Both the position numbers and the translations under genes were made by a program. Positions 24,337-33,867 of a stretch of 52,919 nucleotides of DNA are shown piece by piece. The notes beneath the pieces are model-generated. The model did no database searches. It had not been told where the DNA came from and saw nothing but the letters and a program-made list of their open reading frames with translations. Position 1 is the stretch's first letter. Every line of letters begins with the position of its first letter. Source of the DNA: an uncultured Prevotellaceae bacterium (GTDB lineage: Bacteria > Bacteroidota > Bacteroidia > Bacteroidales > Bacteroidaceae); assembly GCA_902761905.1 (NCBI GenBank), contig CACWMK010000014.1, positions 1 through 52,919 of the forward strand. Reading direction: 5' to 3'.

Positions 24337-27300
24337 TCATTTTATGATGCATTTCTTACCATTAACAATATATATACCTTTAGACAGATGGTTATTAAGT
24401 GTGCCTACCTTTCGTCCCTGAAGATTGAAAACCACATTCTGTGCACCATCCATATTGGTGCTTACATTCTGAATGGCAGTGGTAGGATTAATCTCTGTCA
24501 CATCGGTAGCTGTAACACGCAGGTAATAGTCGCGATCGGCTGTGATACCAAAGTCGGGCACTTGCTTGCCATTGTTCCAGTTGTTGAAGATGAGGCTGTA
24601 GGACCCACCATTGGCATCGAGTAAGAATACCTTGTAAGTGTTTCCATCGATAGTTTTCTCGTCTACACTGCTCTCTCCTGGCCAAGCACCAAAGAGTTCA
24701 CTATCGCCCCAAGCGTAGAGTCCCAGTGCATCGTATCCTGTTTCGTCGATGACATAGATGTAGTGCTGGGCTGTGGGAGTCTCTGGGAGTTCGCCTGTCA
24801 ACTTGAAGTTGTCGATAGCCAGAGCCATAGCGTTGTTGGCTGCATCGCCAGAGGTTACGGTGATGTTCCATGCCAGATAGAAGTCAACACTCGGTTGCAT
24901 CTTTGTGTTGAGAACAGCACTGACGGGAATCACTTCGCCAGGAACCGACACATACCCCTCGGTAGTAGCATCGGGATCCAGCATAGTGCAGAAGTCGTTG
25001 CCTGCTGATACCCAATTGCGACCATCAATAGAGTAGTACATCTGGATAGTGAAACCTGCAGGATTGCTACCCTTGCGGTATTTCTCGATATCGTAGCTGA
25101 TGTGCAGATTCTCGATATTCTTCTGTCCGGTGTTCATGAAATGGGCGTAGATGTTGACACAACGTGTTCCATCGGCCACACCTGTACTGATGCCACCTAT
25201 AGCACGATCGCTATTGTCGTCTTGTCCAAAGTTCCAGATACCGTTCTTGGCATTTGAGGGTAGGCTGGTTCCGCCTGCATACATGGTATTGTCCTGTGCA
25301 GCAGCATAACTACCGACTACACGTGGAGCAGATGTCTGGCGGTCTATACGCCACCCTTCAGGCAGTGTGGCATCGGCCGCTGTACCCATCATATCAAAAT
25401 CTTGTTCTGCAGATAATTTGTCGGCATTCAGCTCGATAGCAGGGTAAACAGGAACCTCAGTTTCGGCATGTGCAACCTTTACAGTAGCTTTGGTCTCGAA
25501 CTGGTTGTTCTGGGCTGTTACACCAAATACTCCCTCTGTGCCATTACTTGTAAACACATGATTGTCGTCGATAGTGCCACCATCAGCTACGGTGAATACG
25601 ATATCACCAGGAGCGTCTATCTCCATGCCAAACTGATCGAGAGTAACAGCTGTAAAGCGTATGGTAGCAGCAGTGTGGTCTACGATATTAGTAAAGCCAG
25701 ACAGAGCCTTAGAAGCATAGGCGCGCATCTCTGTAGCATCGGCATCGCTTACGCTTTCCGGATGATAAGTGATGGTGGCAGGATTCTCGCCGAAAATCAG
25801 GCCATACTCCATGCAGGCTGCCATATAGGTAGACATGTCGGTGGGGTGACGGTCGTCTTGGAACCAAGGTGCGATGCCGTCGGCACCCTTGTCGTTGTAA
25901 ACCATTTGATAAGCCACGCCAACAGGACAGATGGTAACACCAGTCTCGCGTGCCACATCCATATAGTTGGCATAGAACTTATTGTTATAATCGGTAAAGT
26001 TTGCCCAATCGCCACTATAAGCCCAGTTCATAGGCACAATGATAATAGCATTGGGGTTTGGACAGTATTCGCGGATGTAACTTACCCACTGTTTTACATT
26101 TCTGCGGAAAGCTTCTATGTCTGTACGTGGTAGGCTGCTCTGCTCCTGAAGAATGATGTGTGACCAAGCCTCGGTACGGATGAGCATCTTGGCACTTGGC
26201 AGACCGTCGCCACCCAGACCGTCGCCTTCTTCCCAGTGGGTGCTAAGAGGCTTACCCAACATGGTGTGCTTGGTCCAATGAGCATCCTTGCCCATGGCAG
26301 CTGCGATGTCGTTGAACATAGCTGCCTGGTCGTTGTAGTGAATAAGACTATTGTTAAGCGACAGCACCTTTACCTTTTCGGGCAACTGAGGCACCAGTGT
26401 TACATCGGCAGGCATCAGGGTAACTGACTGTACCACAGTATTTAATCTTGTCAATGTAAAGACACCTGTAGTGATGTCGAAAGTAAAGTCGTATGTGCCT
26501 GGCTCGGTAGAGATACTGGCAGTGCTGCCTTTCTCCAAATTACCAGTAGTGATATTACCTGTGGTTGCTTCATTATTTGGAGCACCCCAGGGGCCGCTCA
26601 TACCTAATCGCTGATAGATACGCCAATGACTCATGCCATCAGCCGAAGCAGATAGTGAAACCTGACCCTTGAACAAATTGTCGCTAGCATCAAGTCTGAG
26701 TTCGCCACTCTTGTCCATATAGTTCCAACCATTGTTGTCGCCTACAACATAAACCGACGTAAGGTTAGAATCGTCATCATCGCTCTCGAGCAGCAATGTG
26801 GCTGCACCATTGCTAATTGTCAGCACAATACGCTTGCAGGTGTATGTATTTCCTCCACAAGAAATGTTGTCGTTGGTGCCAAGAACCAGTGAATAGGGAC
26901 TATCCATCATGACAGCTGTGCCGTTGCTACCATAGTTGCAGCTAGAACTCCAATCGGCATCGGCTACCTTGAAAGCACCTGAGATTTCCTTGTCGTAAAG
27001 CACGTAGGTTCCTTCGCCCTCGTCAGAGAATTCCCAATCGGTAATGGCTCCCCAACCATTCACCTCGCCTCGAACAAAGATGCCTGATGATACAAAAGGA
27101 GGACGTGTCGGGTCTGTTTGGTCAGGATCGACTATTGGTTCACCAAATGAGGCCGTAAGACTAACGTTGTCAAGCGCAAGGCCCATAGCCTTGTTGGGTG
27201 AAGTGCCGCTTGTAACGGAGATATTCCAAGCCAGATAGATAGAGTTGCCAACGGCTACTGCCGTATTGAGTTGCTTATTACTAACAGTAGTGGTGGTGAT

Positions 27301-27882
27301 AGGGACAACTTCGGCACCAATGGTAGCATCGTCCTTTGGGAAGTCGGTCTTGAAATCATCGCCAGCTTTCTTCCAGGTAATACCGTCGGCAGAGTAGTAC
27401 AACTGTACGGTAAAGCCTGCATCATTGTCGCCATTACGATATTTCTCGATATCATAGCTGATGTTGAGCTGGTTGATGGGTAGCGTTCCGCCATTGGCCA
27501 ACTGTGTCATCACGTTGATGCAACGTGTTCCGCCATCAACGGTAGTTGAAAGTCCGCCAATCGCACGGTCGGAAGGAGTGGCACTGGAACCGAAGTTCCA
27601 AGTGCCATTCTTTGCATTACTGGCCAGGCTGACGCCACCAGTGTACATCACTTCGGTAGCAGCGGTGCTGTATGCGCCAACCATTCTAGGCGCACTCATC
27701 TGACGGTCGATGCGCCAGCCTGCAGGTATGTTGAGCGTAGCTGTAGAAGTAGCAGCGTCCCACATACCATCAAAGTTCTCTGTTATGGTGTTATTGTCTG
27801 CTGTAAGCGTTAGCACATCATCTGCCAGTGCTTGATTAAACAAGCAAAAAACAGAGATTAGTAAGAATAATATCTTTTTCAT
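24337..27882 (-). CDS. Large multidomain secreted protein: duplicated jelly-roll-like domain, SusE/F-like modules, DUF4886 SGNH hydrolase, CBM26-like module
   Basis: An 1181-residue protein with a signal peptide. In order: a beta-rich domain (about 25-245, with IPAGWRIDRQMSAPRMVGAY), two SusE/SusF-like starch-binding modules (about 255-485, IFVRGEVNGWG and VYVVGDNNGWNYMD), an SGNH/DUF4886 hydrolase (about 500-700, VLSLNNSLIHY, IILQEQSSLPRT, DDRHPTDMSTY), an Ig-like piece, a second copy of the first domain (about 815-1030, LPEGWRIDRQTSAPRVVGSY), a CBM26-like module (about 1037-1133, LYAWGDSELFGAWPG) and a C-terminal tail, VNGKKCIIK. The SGNH block I reads NNS instead of GNS. It lies in a starch operon, so an esterase acting on acylated alpha-glucan, or a pure binding protein, is plausible. 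Confidence 0.8.
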   Translation of the reverse strand: MKKILFLLISVFCLFNQALADDVLTLTADNNTITENFDGMWDAATSTATLNIPAGWRIDRQMSAPRMVGAYSTAATEVMYTGGVSLASNAKNGTWNFGSSATPSDRAIGGLSTTVDGGTRCINVMTQLANGGTLPINQLNISYDIEKYRNGDNDAGFTVQLYYSADGITWKKAGDDFKTDFPKDDATIGAEVVPITTTTVSNKQLNTAVAVGNSIYLAWNISVTSGTSPNKAMGLALDNVSLTASFGEPIVDPDQTDPTRPPFVSSGIFVRGEVNGWGAITDWEFSDEGEGTYVLYDKEISGAFKVADADWSSSCNYGSNGTAVMMDSPYSLVLGTNDNISCGGNTYTCKRIVLTISNGAATLLLESDDDDSNLTSVYVVGDNNGWNYMDKSGELRLDASDNLFKGQVSLSASADGMSHWRIYQRLGMSGPWGAPNNEATTGNITTGNLEKGSTASISTEPGTYDFTFDITTGVFTLTRLNTVVQSVTLMPADVTLVPQLPEKVKVLSLNNSLIHYNDQAAMFNDIAAAMGKDAHWTKHTMLGKPLSTHWEEGDGLGGDGLPSAKMLIRTEAWSHIILQEQSSLPRTDIEAFRRNVKQWVSYIREYCPNPNAIIIVPMNWAYSGDWANFTDYNNKFYANYMDVARETGVTICPVGVAYQMVYNDKGADGIAPWFQDDRHPTDMSTYMAACMEYGLIFGENPATITYHPESVSDADATEMRAYASKALSGFTNIVDHTAATIRFTAVTLDQFGMEIDAPGDIVFTVADGGTIDDNHVFTSNGTEGVFGVTAQNNQFETKATVKVAHAETEVPVYPAIELNADKLSAEQDFDMMGTAADATLPEGWRIDRQTSAPRVVGSYAAAQDNTMYAGGTSLPSNAKNGIWNFGQDDNSDRAIGGISTGVADGTRCVNIYAHFMNTGQKNIENLHISYDIEKYRKGSNPAGFTIQMYYSIDGRNWVSAGNDFCTMLDPDATTEGYVSVPGEVIPVSAVLNTKMQPSVDFYLAWNITVTSGDAANNAMALAIDNFKLTGELPETPTAQHYIYVIDETGYDALGLYAWGDSELFGAWPGESSVDEKTIDGNTYKVFLLDANGGSYSLIFNNWNNGKQVPDFGITADRDYYLRVTATDVTEINPTTAIQNVSTNMDGAQNVVFNLQGRKVGTLNNHLSKGIYIVNGKKCIIK

Positions 27883-27895
27883 GCTTATGTACTAA

Positions 27896-29008
27896 TTATG
27901 GTTGGAAAGTGGCAGGGTCGATCTCTGTTACACCGTCAGCGGTTACGTGCAGATACACGTCGTGGTCGATGGTATAAGCAAAGTCGGCCAGCTGAGTACC
28001 ATTGCCGCCATTGTTGAATATCAGGTTCTCGCCCAGACCGGTATTGGCTTCGCCCATATCAAAGTACTTATAGGTAACGCCGTTTACGGTCTGTTCGCCA
28101 GTTATGGCCATACCGGGCCAGTCGCCGTTAAGGTTGTTGGTATCGCCCCACATATAGAGGGTGATGTCGTCCCAACCGGTTTCATCGTATACGAAGACTG
28201 CGAAACCGTCGTGCTTAACCTGTGGTTCTGCACCTATCTCCTCGATACCATCGGCAGTGATGCGCAGATAGATGTTGCGTTCGATGGTAAAGTTGAAGTC
28301 GGGTAACTGAACGCCGTTTCCACCATTGTTGAAGATGAGGTTCTCAACCAGACCTGTGTTAGCTTCGCCCATGTCGAAGTACTTCCATGTGATGCCATCG
28401 TGGTTCCATGTGCCAGTAACCTGCATACCTGGCCAGTCGCCGTTAAGGTTGTTGACATCGCCCCACATGTAAAGGGTGAGTGCATCCCAGCCGGTCTGAT
28501 CGTCGACGTAAACACAGAATCCATCGTGTGTAGGCTCTGGTGCTTCGCCACCACTCCAGTAGTAGCTCTCCCAACGCTGGCCCCAGATGTTGGTAAAGGT
28601 ACCAACGCCAGGGTTGTCTGTGTGAGTTGCCTCTTCGCCGACGGTGGTGAACTCTACGCCCTGATTCTTAGAATAGAAGCGGAAGCCATCGGCTAAGCTC
28701 TTGCCGGCAACGAAGGTGCTGGGATCGAGATAGATACCCCACTTAACATTGCTGTTGGGTGCTTTGGTCAATAAGTACTGTGGATTGCCAACGGCCTCGT
28801 CGCCGCCGTTGAATTCACCAGTGATATAAATCTCCTCATCGGCTGTGGTGCCAAATGGGGCAATGAACTCCAACAGAATACGGTCTGCACGTGTCTCAAA
28901 CTGCTGACGCTCGTGGTCAAACACAATATCCTCGTTGCTCGAACAGCTGCTGATCATGCCTGTAAAGGCTAGCAGAGCGAGTATCAGGCTATATATTTTC
29001 TTGTTCAT
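27896..29008 (-). CDS. SusE-position surface lipoprotein with two CBM26-like starch-binding modules
   Basis: A 370-residue lipoprotein (GMISSCSSN lipobox). After an N-terminal region (about 30-150) it carries two near-identical modules of about 100 residues: GWDALTLYMWGDVNNLNGDW and GWDDITLYMWGDTNNLNGDW, each followed by YFDMGEANTGL and ENLIFNNGGNG. These resemble CBM26-type starch-binding domains. It occupies the place of SusE in the operon, 26 bases after susD, and probably binds starch at the surface. The two modules are very similar at DNA level as well, which points to recent duplication or gene conversion. Confidence 0.85.
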   Translation of the reverse strand: MNKKIYSLILALLAFTGMISSCSSNEDIVFDHERQQFETRADRILLEFIAPFGTTADEEIYITGEFNGGDEAVGNPQYLLTKAPNSNVKWGIYLDPSTFVAGKSLADGFRFYSKNQGVEFTTVGEEATHTDNPGVGTFTNIWGQRWESYYWSGGEAPEPTHDGFCVYVDDQTGWDALTLYMWGDVNNLNGDWPGMQVTGTWNHDGITWKYFDMGEANTGLVENLIFNNGGNGVQLPDFNFTIERNIYLRITADGIEEIGAEPQVKHDGFAVFVYDETGWDDITLYMWGDTNNLNGDWPGMAITGEQTVNGVTYKYFDMGEANTGLGENLIFNNGGNGTQLADFAYTIDHDVYLHVTADGVTEIDPATFQP

Positions 29009-29034
29009 AACTTTAATTCTTAATAATCAATTAC

Positions 29035-30849
29035 TTAATAGTTGGGATTCTGAACCAAGCCAGGATTTACAGAGATAGCAGTCTGTGGCAATGGGTACCA
29101 CTCGTACTTGCGATCGCGCTTGGCGGGCAGGCTGATACCATCCTCGGTGGCACGTCCCCAGAACCACCACTGGCCCTGTGTGAACTTATCAAAGCGGCGC
29201 AAATCTGTACGACGACGGTTGCCCTCGCCCAGGTATTCCTTACCCCACTCGGATAGCATCCAGTCCATATCGAACTGTGTGAAACCTGGACCAGGAATGC
29301 TGAGTGCTGCAGTACGGTCGGAGCTCTTGTAGTAGCGGGCACGAACGGCATCTACATAGTTCTTAGCCTCTGCGCTGTTGCCCTTACGCATCTCGCACTC
29401 GGCTACATTATAGTATGCCTCGGCCAGACGGAACTGTACATCATCGATGCTCTTGAATCCGCCATTGTCATCGTTAGGATAGAGAGGGTACTTAACCAGA
29501 CGAACGCCTGAGTTGGTCTCGCCCCAACGGGGACTCATAACAGTCTCGAGGTCGCGACCCTGATTGAGGAATGTGCCCAGCTGGTCAACATATACCAAGT
29601 CCTGACCATCGCGGTCGGCATCGGCCTTAAGCACATCGCCTGTGCCGAAGTTGGCACGCATCAGTCCCTTTAGGAACATACCTGGACCATGGGTCTTGGT
29701 AGCTGCATCGTAGGTATAGTTCTGCTTGCGGATGTCGCGATCGTCGAAACGCTCGTATGGAGCACCCAGCTTGTCGCCATAGTCCAAGAAGCACTTAGCG
29801 CCGATAGAACCACCTGTGGGCTGAACTGTACCAGAGTTGTCGAACGAAGGAACCAGGCATACGCAGTTCCATGCACCGATGCCGTCGTAGCTCTGTCCGA
29901 AGTAGTCGGCATAGCCATACCACATACCCACCATGGTGCGCACGTTAGAGATAGCATTGGCTGCACCCTGACCATCCTCGGCTGCCAGTGCGAAGATTAC
30001 CTCAGGACTCTTGACATTATCCATAGAGTAGAGGTTGCGGTAGTTATCATCGATGGCATAGTTGCCATAGGTGCCATTGATAATCTCCTTAGAAAGTGAT
30101 TCGCACTCATCGTAGCGGCTCTCGCCAATGAATACCTCGGCATTGAGCAGCAGACGAGCCTTGAGCAGACGGTTCATGGCCTGGTTGGCACGGTTAACCA
30201 TAGAGTGGTTTGCATCGTCCTTGGCCAGAGCGCTTACTGTCTCGTCGAGTTCGGTGGCAATAAAGTTGTATATCTTCTTGCATGATGTGTCCCAATCAGG
30301 ATCGGCTGTGCCAGGAACCTCGCTGCTGGCAGAGGTGTTAAGAGGCAGTGCACCACCCCATAGTTCGAAGATACAGTAGTAGTTCCATGCTCGGATAGTA
30401 CGCACTTCGGCTACATATTGAGCCAGCTGAGCATCGGTCATACCAAGGCTCGAGGCACTTAGTCCCTCAAGGTCGCTAAGTAGCAGATTTGACAGTCCGA
30501 TGGCTGTCCAAGCACCGTTCCATGCATTGTTGATGATGGTCGACTCCGAAGTCCAGTTGTGCCAAGAGAGCACGGTCTTCATGGCCTCGTCCCATCCCCA
30601 TAGTCCGCCATTCCATACACGCCATGTAATCTGGTCGGAGGGGTATTCTGAAAGGTGGAAGAAATTCTCACCAGCCAAAGTCTGTGAGGTCTGTCCGTAG
30701 ATGGCAGCCACAGCGCCTTTTACACTGGCTTCGTTCTGATAATATACACCGGCGTCGATACGGTCGTATACCTTCTCGTCGAGATCGGTACAAGCCGAAA
30801 GCCCTAGTCCCAGTGCCATCGCAATGATGCTATATTTGATTGTTTTCAT
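29035..30849 (-). CDS. susD: SusD-like starch-binding surface lipoprotein
   Basis: A 604-residue SusD/RagB-family lipoprotein (lipobox GLGLSACTDL). Typical helical repeat segments include VAEVRTIRAWNYYCIFELWG, AEAYYNVAECEMRKGNSAEA and the C-terminal WGKEYLGEGNRRRTDLRRFD. It caps the SusC channel and binds oligosaccharide at the cell surface. The neighbours (CBM26-like lipoprotein, GH13, GH97) indicate an alpha-glucan ligand. The gene lies 30 bases after susC. Confidence 0.93.
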   Translation of the reverse strand: MKTIKYSIIAMALGLGLSACTDLDEKVYDRIDAGVYYQNEASVKGAVAAIYGQTSQTLAGENFFHLSEYPSDQITWRVWNGGLWGWDEAMKTVLSWHNWTSESTIINNAWNGAWTAIGLSNLLLSDLEGLSASSLGMTDAQLAQYVAEVRTIRAWNYYCIFELWGGALPLNTSASSEVPGTADPDWDTSCKKIYNFIATELDETVSALAKDDANHSMVNRANQAMNRLLKARLLLNAEVFIGESRYDECESLSKEIINGTYGNYAIDDNYRNLYSMDNVKSPEVIFALAAEDGQGAANAISNVRTMVGMWYGYADYFGQSYDGIGAWNCVCLVPSFDNSGTVQPTGGSIGAKCFLDYGDKLGAPYERFDDRDIRKQNYTYDAATKTHGPGMFLKGLMRANFGTGDVLKADADRDGQDLVYVDQLGTFLNQGRDLETVMSPRWGETNSGVRLVKYPLYPNDDNGGFKSIDDVQFRLAEAYYNVAECEMRKGNSAEAKNYVDAVRARYYKSSDRTAALSIPGPGFTQFDMDWMLSEWGKEYLGEGNRRRTDLRRFDKFTQGQWWFWGRATEDGISLPAKRDRKYEWYPLPQTAISVNPGLVQNPNY

Positions 30850-30879
30850 ATCTCTTAATTCTAAATTCTTAAATCTTAA

Positions 30880-33828
30880 TTAGTGAAAGCGCAGTGTTAC
30901 ACCCAGACTAACCTGTGTGGCCTGTGGATAGGCACTGTTAGAGTCGATACCTGGAGTGATGCCTGTAGAGGTAACGATTGATGGATCGTTGCCCTCGTAG
31001 CCTGTGAGTGTGAATACATTCTTGGCTGTGAGGTAAACACGCAGACTCTCAACCAGCTGACGGTTCCGAGGAGTATAGGTATAACCCAAAGTCACGTTGT
31101 CGAGCTTAAAGTAGTCGCCCTTTTCGAGGAAGTAGCTAGAGATGATGCCACCGCTTGACTCTACATCAGCATATTTGGTATAGGCAGTGCTCAGTACATT
31201 ATCGGTACCAGCGCCTTTGAGGCCCATGCCATACTTACGCATGTTGAAGATCTCGTAGCCAAGGGCACTGCGGAAGAGCATGCTCAGATCCCAGTTCTTG
31301 TAGCTGATAGAGTTGCTCCACGACAGGAAGTGCTTAGGTGCGCCGTTGCCGATGGTACGCTTGTAAGAAGGATCTGCCTGTGCTGCAGGAACCTTGTTGC
31401 CATCGTTGTCGTAGATGAGTAGCAGGCCGTTCTCGTCGATGCCAGCATGCTCATAGCCATAGAACTGGCCAATCTTTCCACCCTCCTCGACACGGAAGAA
31501 GTACTCGCTGGTACCAGGACCTGGCTTCTGATACAGGTCGAGGTATGCCATCTGATATGCATCGCTAGATAGTTTGGTGAGTTTGGTATCACCCATGCTC
31601 CAGTTGATGCCTGTGGTCCACTTCAGGGCCTTCTTGGCTATCACGTCATAATCGAGGGCAACCTCGATACCGGTATTCTTTGTAGTACCTACATTAACCA
31701 GAATGGTGTTGTAGATGAATGGAGGCTGTGGGGCTGTGTAGTTGTAGAGCAGATCCTGTGAGCGACGGTCGAAGTACTCGACACTACCACGCAGACGGCT
31801 GTTAAGAGCTACGAAGTCCAGACCTACGTTGAATGCGGTAGATTTCTCCCAAGCCAGGTCGGGATTGGCGTTGAGTGATGGTGCATAACCGTTAATCCAC
31901 TGATTGTTAATCAAGTAAGCACCACGGGTGCTGTATGTTGCGATGCTCTGATAAGCATTGAAGTCTGAACGACCAGTAACACCATAGCTTACACGTGGCT
32001 TCAAGCTCTGGAATGTCTGTGCCAGGCTCTGGGCAAATGGAGTGTTGATGATTTCCCATGCCAGTGATGCTGAGGGGAAGTTTCCCCACTTGCTGTTAGC
32101 ACCAAACTTAGTGCTACCCTCACGGCGCATAGAGGCTGATGCGTAGATGATATCATTGAAATTGTAATTCAATCGGCCGAAGAAACCAATCAGAGTAGAT
32201 TCTGAAGATCCTGCCCATAGGTTTGCCTTACCATCGCGCAGGTAGCTACCGCTGCCAATGCCATGATACGAGAGTGCATCGTAGACAAATCCCATATTCT
32301 CGTTGCCGCTCTGTTCCCACTTGCTGCGCTCCCACGAGTAACCCAGCACAGCCTTGAGCTGGTGCTGATTGAGAGTCATGGTGTAGTTGATGAGGTACTC
32401 CAAACGATTGGTCCACCACTTCTGATAGTTGATGCGGGCACGACCGTCGTAACCATTCCAGAACGACTCGCTCGAAGTGGATGGTGTGTAGAAATTGTCC
32501 TTAAGATCATTGTACTGCAGAGCGTAGCTAAGCGATGTGTTAAGATTGTGCTGCTCGAGCTGCAGAATATTCAGTTTAATGTCGGCATTACCAAGCAGAT
32601 AGATGCGGTCGCCCTGGCTCACGTTTTCCTTAAGATCGTTTACAGGATTGTGAATGTCTGTAGGAGAGTTGGGCTGGTAGTAGCTTCCATCAGGATTCTT
32701 AACGGGGATTGTAGGATTCATTGTGAGAGCTGTGTCAAACAGTCCGTCGTTGCCCCATTTCTCGTGTACCTTACGGGCAGAGAGTGACGAGTTGAACTGC
32801 AGACGGTTGTTGAGTGCGCGCTGCTCGCCAACGAAACGTGCTCCGTATTCCTCGCGACCAGAAACGATATCAAGACCATTACCTTTCTTATAGTTAAGCG
32901 ACAGTCCGAAGTAACCGTTCTTGGTAGATGAGTCGATAGAAATGTACTGGTTGAGGCTATAGCTTACTGGGCGGGTAATCTCATCCCACCAGTCGGTATC
33001 GGCACCATAGTCCTGACCACGACGCGAACGACGGAACTCATCAGTAGAAAGAATGTCAACACGAGGTTTCTGAACGTTCAGTGCTATATAGCTGTCGTAA
33101 GTAACATTTGTAACACCAGCAGAGCCAGAGCCCTTCTTGGTTGTTACCAGGATAACACCGTTGGCACCACGGGTACCGTAGATAGCGGCCGAACCAGCAT
33201 CCTTAAGTACAGTGATTGACTCTACATCCTGAGTAGCAATGTTACGCAGATCGCCACCAGCAATACCATCGATAACTACCAGTGGGCCGTTGCTCGCAGT
33301 AAGCGAACCTGCACCACGCACCTGAATATCAGTCATGGCGTTAGGGTTAGCGTCGGCAGTCGAGGCTACGTTAAGTCCTGCTACCTTACCTGCAATCAGA
33401 GCCATAGGGTCGCTAGCTGCTCCCTGATTGAACTGATCTTTGTTGATCTGCACAACAGAACTAGAGATTTCCTTTTTGGCCATCGAGCCATAACCTACTA
33501 CAACTACCTCGTTGAGCTGGGCTACATCTTCCTTGAGCGTAACCTCAACGCCGTTCTTGGCCGATACCTCTTGAGGGTTGTAGCCGATGTAGGTGATGAC
33601 CAACGTGGCTCCTGTCTGACATTTCAGACTGAAGTTTCCGTCGAAGTCTGTCACTGTGCCGTTAGATGTTCCTTTAACTACGATCGAGGCACCGATAACG
33701 GCCTCACCCGCTTCGTCTTTCACATGACCATTGATAGTGGCCTGTGCTGAAACATCCAAGGCAAAAAACATCACCGCAAGCATCATTAGCAAGCGATAAC
33801 AAAGATTTTTTGATCTTTTCATCTTCAT
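30880..33828 (-). CDS. susC: SusC-like TonB-dependent outer membrane transporter
   Basis: A 982-residue SusC/RagA-family porin with a signal peptide, an N-terminal CarboxypepD_reg-like domain (ATINGHVKDEAGEAVIGASI), a TonB-box-like region (NEVVVVGYGSMAKKEISSSV) and plug (LVVIDGIAGGDLRNI, VLKDAGSAAIYGTRGANGVI), then the 22-strand barrel ending SLGVTLRFH. It imports starch oligosaccharides with SusD. No STN signalling domain is present. It is preceded by the GH97 gene at 39 bases. Confidence 0.95.
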   Translation of the reverse strand: MKMKRSKNLCYRLLMMLAVMFFALDVSAQATINGHVKDEAGEAVIGASIVVKGTSNGTVTDFDGNFSLKCQTGATLVITYIGYNPQEVSAKNGVEVTLKEDVAQLNEVVVVGYGSMAKKEISSSVVQINKDQFNQGAASDPMALIAGKVAGLNVASTADANPNAMTDIQVRGAGSLTASNGPLVVIDGIAGGDLRNIATQDVESITVLKDAGSAAIYGTRGANGVILVTTKKGSGSAGVTNVTYDSYIALNVQKPRVDILSTDEFRRSRRGQDYGADTDWWDEITRPVSYSLNQYISIDSSTKNGYFGLSLNYKKGNGLDIVSGREEYGARFVGEQRALNNRLQFNSSLSARKVHEKWGNDGLFDTALTMNPTIPVKNPDGSYYQPNSPTDIHNPVNDLKENVSQGDRIYLLGNADIKLNILQLEQHNLNTSLSYALQYNDLKDNFYTPSTSSESFWNGYDGRARINYQKWWTNRLEYLINYTMTLNQHQLKAVLGYSWERSKWEQSGNENMGFVYDALSYHGIGSGSYLRDGKANLWAGSSESTLIGFFGRLNYNFNDIIYASASMRREGSTKFGANSKWGNFPSASLAWEIINTPFAQSLAQTFQSLKPRVSYGVTGRSDFNAYQSIATYSTRGAYLINNQWINGYAPSLNANPDLAWEKSTAFNVGLDFVALNSRLRGSVEYFDRRSQDLLYNYTAPQPPFIYNTILVNVGTTKNTGIEVALDYDVIAKKALKWTTGINWSMGDTKLTKLSSDAYQMAYLDLYQKPGPGTSEYFFRVEEGGKIGQFYGYEHAGIDENGLLLIYDNDGNKVPAAQADPSYKRTIGNGAPKHFLSWSNSISYKNWDLSMLFRSALGYEIFNMRKYGMGLKGAGTDNVLSTAYTKYADVESSGGIISSYFLEKGDYFKLDNVTLGYTYTPRNRQLVESLRVYLTAKNVFTLTGYEGNDPSIVTSTGITPGIDSNSAYPQATQVSLGVTLRFH

Positions 33829-33867
33829 TGGTTTTTTGTTAAAATTAGAGTTAAATATTAAAATGTT

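Noticed and set aside
25468-26133. Plus-strand ORF of 221 codons opposite the giant protein
   Set aside because: Antisense shadow; no start context and no recognisable domain.
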